Below are positions 23,468 through 27,291 of a DNA stretch of 27,291 bases, in pieces. The stretch is from an uncultured Alphaproteobacteria bacterium (GTDB taxonomy: Bacteria; Pseudomonadota; Alphaproteobacteria; CAAHEQ01; UBA3637). The translations under genes were made by a program, and so were the position numbers. The stretch is from positions 1-27,291 of the forward strand of contig CALGXF010000065.1 of NCBI GenBank assembly GCA_937935995.1. The letters are read 5' to 3'. Every line of letters starts with the position of its first letter. The stretch's first letter is position 1. The notes beneath the pieces were generated by a model. The model searched no databases. It worked only from the letters and a program-made list of their open reading frames with translations, and was not told where the DNA came from.

Positions 23468-23818
23468 TTATTTCGCCAATTGAATGCGTTTGACATCAAT
23501 TTCCGTGGGCTTGTAAAAATGCGTATCGACTTCGCCTTGAATTTCCACTTTATCATTTGGTGTCACATCCAATCCGCGCCACACATCATGATCAATTTCA
23601 ACGCGAATTGATCCTGTTTCGTCTTTGAACATGTAATCTTCATCCCCTAAAGAACTTTCGATGTACCCTTGCAAAATCACATGCGTGTCATCTTTCATTT
23701 CTTTTGCCTGCGCAACCGTTGCTTTTTCAACGCTTGTCGGCCCTTTAAAGCCGGCCATGGCAGCGCCGGAACATCCGATTAAAACAGCCAAAGCTAATGT
23801 TAATGTGAATTTGTTCAT
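23468..23818 (-). CDS. Periplasmic OB-fold protein of YgiW/YdeI (BOF) family
   Basis: 116 residues. Signal peptide residues 1-22 (MNKFTLTLALAVLIGCSGAA, cut probably after AMA). The mature part GFKGPTSVEKATVAQAKEMK, then VILQGYIESSLGDEDYMFKD, GSIRVEIDHDVWRG and DKVEIQGEVD is a clear match to the bacterial OB-fold family linked with stress and cationic peptide tolerance in enterobacteria. The role here is inferred from family. AAAGGAGTAGAAG precedes the ATG. The 183 bases up to rpsI hold only a terminator of the ribosomal operon and presumably this gene's promoter. Confidence 0.9.
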   Translation of the reverse strand: MNKFTLTLALAVLIGCSGAAMAGFKGPTSVEKATVAQAKEMKDDTHVILQGYIESSLGDEDYMFKDETGSIRVEIDHDVWRGLDVTPNDKVEIQGEVDTHFYKPTEIDVKRIQLAK

Positions 23819-23952
23819 CTTCTACTCCTTTTTGTTGTTCCACCTAAAAAGGATAGGCGTTATTTTGATAAATTGCAATAACCCGTTTTGGGGAAACAAA
23901 CGGTTTCATCATTTTGTCATAATCAAAAACATCCGCCGGCCCTCAATACAAA

Positions 23953-23984
23953 TAAAAAAAAGCCCCCGAAATCGAGGGCTTTTG
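23953..23984 (-). terminator. Terminator of the rplM-rpsI operon
   Basis: Minus strand AAAAGCCC, then CTCGATTTCGG, then GGGCTTTT followed by a T-run (T7-8). Lies 18 bases past the rpsI stop. Confidence 0.85.
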
Positions 23985-24001
23985 CCATGACAACAAACAG
24001 A

Positions 24002-24454
24002 TTAACGTTTGCTGAATTGGTAAGAACGACGTGCCTTTGCTTTCCCGTATTTTTTCCGTTCGACAGCACGGCTGTCCCGTGTCAGGAAGCCGCCTTTTTT
24101 CAAAGTGCTGTGCAAATCCGGTTCAAACAAATCCATCGCCCGTGCAATCCCATGACGCACAGCGCCGGCTTGACCGGACAATCCGCCGCCGCACACCGTG
24201 CAGACAACATCGAATTGACCTTCACGTGCCGTCGCGACAAACGGTTGATTGATAATCATTTGCAACACAGGCCGTGTGAAATAATCTTTCATATCTTTTC
24301 CGTTGACCGTCACGTTTCCTTTGCCTAACTTGACCCAAACGCGTGCAACCGCATCTTTCCGGCGGCCGGACGCATAAGAACGACCTTGCTTGTCTTTCTT
24401 CGGTTCCCGTTTAACAGGAGCTTGCTCCGTATTTAAAACTTCTAAATTTTCCAT
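24002..24454 (-). CDS. rpsI: 30S ribosomal protein S9
   Basis: 150 residues. The conserved core begins at about residue 27 (ASGRRKDAVARVWVKLGKGN) after a charged N-terminal extension usual in alphaproteobacteria. GGGLSGQAGAVRHGIARAM and the C-terminal LTRDSRAVERKKYGKAKARR with terminal SKR (which reaches the P-site tRNA) are intact. Two bases separate it from rplM; its AAAGGAG ribosome site lies at the rplM end. Confidence 0.98.
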   Translation of the reverse strand: MENLEVLNTEQAPVKREPKKDKQGRSYASGRRKDAVARVWVKLGKGNVTVNGKDMKDYFTRPVLQMIINQPFVATAREGQFDVVCTVCGGGLSGQAGAVRHGIARAMDLFEPDLHSTLKKGGFLTRDSRAVERKKYGKAKARRSYQFSKR

Positions 24455-24456
24455 GC

Positions 24457-24921
24457 TTATACGCTCCTTTTATTCTTCGGGTTCATCGCCGCAATATCCA
24501 AAACTTCCGGATTTTGAGCCGCATGCGGATGATCCGCACCGACATAAACGCGCAGCTTTGTCATTTGAGAACGTCCCAGTTTGTTCCGGGAAATCATGCG
24601 TTCAACAGCTTTATACAAAACACGTTCCGGATGCGTTTCCATCAACCGGCCGGCAGAAACTGATTTAATCCCGCCGATGTATCCCGTATGCCGATGATAC
24701 ATTTTGTTTTGCAATTTATTACCCGTTAATTGAACTTTTTCAGCATTAATGACAACGACGTAATCGCCGCAGTCCATATGAGGTGTGTAGCTGGTTTTAT
24801 GTTTTCCGCGCAAGATTTTTGCAATCTGGCTGGCAACCCGGCCCAACACCAAATCCGTCGCGTCAATCAAATACCATTTTTTGGTAATTGTCGACGGCTT
24901 TGCACTTGTTGTTGTTTTCAT
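24457..24921 (-). CDS. rplM: 50S ribosomal protein L13
   Basis: 154 residues. Landmarks: WYLIDATDLVLGRVASQIA, LRGKHKTSYTPHMDCGDYVV, NAEKVQLTGNKL, YHRHTGYIGG and VYVGADHPHAAQNPEVLDI. First gene of the L13-S9 operon; AAGGAAG precedes the ATG. Confidence 0.98.
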   Translation of the reverse strand: MKTTTSAKPSTITKKWYLIDATDLVLGRVASQIAKILRGKHKTSYTPHMDCGDYVVVINAEKVQLTGNKLQNKMYHRHTGYIGGIKSVSAGRLMETHPERVLYKAVERMISRNKLGRSQMTKLRVYVGADHPHAAQNPEVLDIAAMNPKNKRSV

Positions 24922-24953
24922 TTGTACTTCCTTATCTTTTAAATGAGGAGAGC

Positions 24954-24981
24954 ATCATATCACATTTTTTGTCTTTGTCAA
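24954..24981 (-). promoter_or_regulatory. Promoter of rplM-rpsI
   Basis: Minus strand TTGACA (24981-24976), 16 bases, TATGAT (24959-24954): 6/6 and 5/6. About 32 bases before the rplM ATG. Divergent from the rnpB promoter. Confidence 0.8.
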
Positions 24982-25033
24982 TAGGTTTTTCAACTCTTTT
25001 GCGCATGGTATTATTGTACCATATTAAAACGTA

Positions 25034-25061
25034 TTGACAAATCGGCATTTTTCTTTATGCT
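25034..25061 (+). promoter_or_regulatory. Promoter of rnpB
   Basis: TTGACA (25034-25039), 16 bases, TATGCT (25056-25061), 6 bases before the first paired base of RNase P RNA. Confidence 0.8.
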
Positions 25062-25067
25062 TTAAGT

Positions 25068-25432
25068 CGTGTCAGAAAGCTGGATAATCGCGAGAAGCTT
25101 TGCTTTTTGAGGAAAGTCCGGACTTCATAGGAACAAGGTGACGGCTAACGGCCGCCCGGGGTGACCCGAGGGACAGTGCCACAGAAAACAAACCGCCTGT
25201 TTTGAAAACAGGTAAGGATGAAACGGCGAGGTAAGAGCTCACCGCCCGACTCGTAAGAGGCCGGGGCACGGTAAACCCCACCTGAAGCAAGACCAAGAAA
25301 GCGGCATCGGTTTATCCGAAAGGAATCGTTCCTATTCCGCCCAATAGGTAGGTCGCCAGAGCGGTTTGGCAACAAAACGCCTAGACGAATGATTATCCTC
25401 GACAAAATCCGGCTTACAGGCTTTCTGACACG
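25068..25432 (+). ncRNA. rnpB: RNase P RNA, bacterial class A
   Basis: Catalytic RNA that trims the 5' leader of tRNA precursors. About 365 bases. Ends pair as P1 (CGTGTCAGAAAGC with GCTTTCTGACACG). Conserved core pieces in order: GAGGAAAGTCCGG, GGGACAGTGCCACAGAAA, AGGTAAGGATGAAACGGCG with GGTAAGAGCTCACCG, GGTAAACCCC, GCAAGACCAAG, and near the 3' end GAATGATTATCCTCGACAAA. A T4 run directly after P1 may end transcription. Frames across it are not genes. Confidence 0.97.
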
Positions 25433-25451
25433 TTTTCCCGTTCTGACAGGC

Positions 25452-25850
25452 TCACCAACACAAGACGAAGTAACTGATGCCCATTCGATTACCGCTGGAC
25501 ACATTTGTCGAGGATAGATAAACGCTAAATGCATGCGTGGGACTGTAGGGCATAGCTGACCAAACCCACTGGTTTTCAGAAGATGCTCCTGCCATATTTA
25601 AACACTTTCCCGTCCCCGTGTTCCCATCCCACCGTTGTGTGTCATCAATATCGCATATTTGTTCCATTGTCGCTAACGTCCGACCTTGCGCATCACACCA
25701 CGAAAAAGCCGTATACCAATTCACGTTAACATTGCTTTTACAATACACATGACCGTTCTTCCCCGTTATCTCTGTTCCCCCGTCACATGCCGCAAAAGAA
25801 GGGGATGCTATCAACAAACACAAACATATCCACACTGCCACCTGTTTCAT
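25452..25850 (-). CDS. Small secreted protein, C-type-lectin-like pattern
   Basis: Start at 25850 (MKQVAVWICLCLLIASPSFA) is preferred: AAAGGAAG lies 5 bases upstream and a clean signal peptide follows, cut likely at SFA/ACDGG. An ATG at 25865 overlapping the previous stop is possible. 132 residues; mature part about 112 with six cysteines. NWYTAFSWCDAQGRTLATME followed by W, then C, VWSAMPY and a C-terminal YFVLCW recalls the C-type lectin fold pattern (A-x-x-WC-x-x-x-G-x-x-LA). This is a weak, by-eye resemblance. It forms an operon with the pilin-like gene, so it may be displayed with or bind to that structure. Confidence 0.75.
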   Translation of the reverse strand: MKQVAVWICLCLLIASPSFAACDGGTEITGKNGHVYCKSNVNVNWYTAFSWCDAQGRTLATMEQICDIDDTQRWDGNTGTGKCLNMAGASSENQWVWSAMPYSPTHAFSVYLSSTNVSSGNRMGISYFVLCW

Positions 25851-25861
25851 TTTTCTTCCTT

Positions 25862-27001
25862 TCATTCACTCACCGGACAAACCAAGGGCGACGTTTTATT
25901 AAATGCCAAGCACACACCATACAATAAATTTGCGCCTTCGACCGGTAACGGGGAACATGTGTCACTCGACCAATTGAAATAGCAATATTGGTTGTCTTCA
26001 CACGGGTGACGCACCCAAACCGTCGGTATTATTTTTTCCTCATATTGACGACAACTGTTATTAATGAGCGTCACGCCAGTGCATCGCCCGTAAATTGTCG
26101 GGGCGCCTTCGGCTGGAATAACATGACCGCAATCCGCGTCCGTCCATCGTAAAGTACAGTATTGAGCAGACGGACAAGCTTCTTGAATGACCATCGACAC
26201 CTCTCCGTCTTCCTCACGAAATGTATAGGAACAATCTGCATAATATCCGTTTCCGGTTGGGCCTTCATACGCATAAACGCAAAATCCTTGTCCCGGCACA
26301 CATTGTGTCCCATTAAAGTAATTATCCTCTGGGCAATAACATGCCCCGTTCCAGTCCCCGTTCGCTTTAAGACAACAATATTCTTCCGTTATCTCTTCAA
26401 TCTCTTTAACAACCGGACAAACCATTTCCTCACACGAACCGGTATCCGATACCTCATATCCAAAATCGCACACACAACCCGCCATTAATTGACAACGCGC
26501 ATGGTCTGGGCAATCACAACCCATCGCTTTACCGTATCCGAATATCATCTCGTTCTTATCCGATGAACAGCCCGTCAGTTGAACATAATCCCCGACCGCA
26601 TCTGACCATTCCAATAGGACAAATGAACTGTCTTGTGCCATTTGTTGAACAATCCGGCAAACCGAAGGACGTATATCGGACACCCGGACCAAGTCTGTTC
26701 GTTTTCCCGCCGCCGCTTCGCACCTTTCTGTTTCAATGGGTAAACCGCTTTCCGGCGTAAAAATAATCGGATAAACACCGATTGCCCGTTCTTTTTCCGA
26801 TGCATCCATGTAAGCCAAAGACACATCAGCCCAAATGCGGTTTGCAATTATTTTGTTTCGGGCATAAACCAACCCGGCCAAAGCCGAGATAACCAAAATC
26901 CCGACAATCGCCAACACAACCAGTTGTTCCAATAACGTCCGCCCGGATTGATACAATTTGTTATAATGAATGGCCTCTTGAAACAGTTTTTTGTACTGCA
27001 T
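25862..27001 (-). CDS. Type IV pilin-like protein with large cysteine-rich extracellular domain
   Basis: Start at 27001 (MQYKKLFQEA) has GGGGAA just upstream; an ATG at 27013 is the alternative. 379 residues. Residues 1-20 form a basic leader ending in Gly; the following RTLLEQLVVLAIVGILVISA has the prepilin cleavage site (G20/R21), Glu at +5 and the hydrophobic alpha-1 helix of type IV pilins/pseudopilins. After the pilin-like head (to about 165) comes a long Cys-rich tail with CDCPDHARC, GCVCDFGYE, EEYCCL, CYCPEDNYFNGTQC and two copies of a unit around QYC-x-x-x-W-x-x-x-x-C. Likely exported and assembled or surface-anchored by a type IV pilus/T2S-like machine not in this window. The stop overlaps or adjoins the next gene. 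Its promoter contains a G12 tract. Confidence 0.85.
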   Translation of the reverse strand: MQYKKLFQEAIHYNKLYQSGRTLLEQLVVLAIVGILVISALAGLVYARNKIIANRIWADVSLAYMDASEKERAIGVYPIIFTPESGLPIETERCEAAAGKRTDLVRVSDIRPSVCRIVQQMAQDSSFVLLEWSDAVGDYVQLTGCSSDKNEMIFGYGKAMGCDCPDHARCQLMAGCVCDFGYEVSDTGSCEEMVCPVVKEIEEITEEYCCLKANGDWNGACYCPEDNYFNGTQCVPGQGFCVYAYEGPTGNGYYADCSYTFREEDGEVSMVIQEACPSAQYCTLRWTDADCGHVIPAEGAPTIYGRCTGVTLINNSCRQYEEKIIPTVWVRHPCEDNQYCYFNWSSDTCSPLPVEGANLLYGVCLAFNKTSPLVCPVSE

Positions 27002-27029
27002 TTTGTTCCCCATTTTCTGATAGGAAAAC

Positions 27030-27060
27030 AGTATACCATACCCCCCCCCCCCAGAGTCAA
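27030..27060 (-). promoter_or_regulatory. Promoter with G12 tract in the spacer, candidate phase-variable switch
   Basis: Minus strand TTGACT (27060-27055), then CT, twelve G (27052-27041), TATGG, then TATACT (27035-27030). TG at -14/-15 makes an extended -10. Spacer is 19 bases with G12 and would be the optimal 17 with G10. Confidence 0.65.
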
Positions 27061-27291
27061 GGAGAATCTTTATTTATAATACAGAGGGTAGCATCATATG
27101 GTTTTAAGCTATTGGGATGGAATGGAGGAGAGTTGAGTTTTTTCTTTTTGAGTCTTAAGCGTGGATTGAATGTATAATTTCTGGCAAAAGAGGCTAGGGA
27201 TTGGATGGATTAGATTAAGGGGAATGAGTATTGAGTGAATTAAACCTCCCGGAGGTAAAAGCATAGAGATAAAAAGGAGGGGAGATATATA
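27061..27291. other. Purine-rich non-coding end of window
   Basis: No gene, RNA or clear promoter found. Plus strand is rich in G/A; a short palindrome CCTCCCGGAGG lies near 27246-27256. Probably the spacer upstream of the pilin-like operon. Confidence 0.4.

Noticed and set aside
23888..24328. 146-residue plus-strand frame
   Set aside because: Antisense to rpsI and covering its terminator.
25145..25534. 129-residue minus-strand frame and a 74-residue frame at 25072-25296
   Set aside because: Both lie antisense to the RNase P RNA.
27061..27291. A further gene or promoter in the purine-rich window end
   Set aside because: No frame of useful length, no convincing -35/-10 pair.

Overview
The window reads as a piece of an alphaproteobacterial chromosome of moderate GC, probably a host-associated or gut-type lineage. 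The evidence is a class A RNase P RNA, a YejABEF-type peptide importer, a KdsB of the alphaproteobacterial 'QGD' type (so an LPS outer membrane), a TIGR01459-type HAD phosphatase beside a short alphaproteobacterial HIT protein, and a DUF2157/GDYXXLXY pair. No genus can be named from the sequence alone. Most genes are ordinary housekeeping genes packed into tight, often overlapping operons.

Layout. Bases 3-722 hold the 3' part of a cysteine-rich probably secreted protein (+). On the minus strand from 10649 down to 749 run a 24-residue membrane peptide, a two-TM protein, yejA-yejB-yejE-yejF, a one-TM protein, then ileS (own promoter) and a small membrane-protein gene, ending at a shared terminator. 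accA (+) meets ispH (-) tail to tail. tkt, DUF2157, GDYXXLXY and class II aldolase genes form a plus-strand run to 17073. After the unusual region come lemA-htpX (-), then ppa, a HAD phosphatase gene, a HIT gene and kdsB (+). A YgiW/YdeI-type OB-fold gene and rplM-rpsI lie on the minus strand, rnpB on the plus strand, and finally a two-gene minus-strand operon for a type IV pilin-like cysteine-rich protein and a small secreted lectin-like protein.

The unusual region is about 17.1-19.15 kb. It holds C-rich degenerate repeats, three copies of a strong GC hairpin, and two convergent modules. Each module is built as promoter, 5' hairpin, long-stem RNA with a predicted H-type pseudoknot, Rho-independent terminator, small XRE-like HTH gene, GC hairpin. 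The two RNAs share almost no primary sequence but can be drawn with the same pairing plan, and in both the 3' pseudoknot strand shares its last three C residues with the terminator stem. A third, truncated copy of the RNA core lies at the end of htpX and supplies its last codons and stop. This is the best candidate for an undescribed system: a structured RNA, possibly an attenuator, paired with a tiny DNA-binding protein and spread as a repeat.

A second notable signal is a run of 12 G between the -35 and extended -10 elements of the pilin-like operon promoter (27030-27060, minus strand). This is the classic arrangement of a phase-variable promoter and suggests ON/OFF expression of a surface structure.
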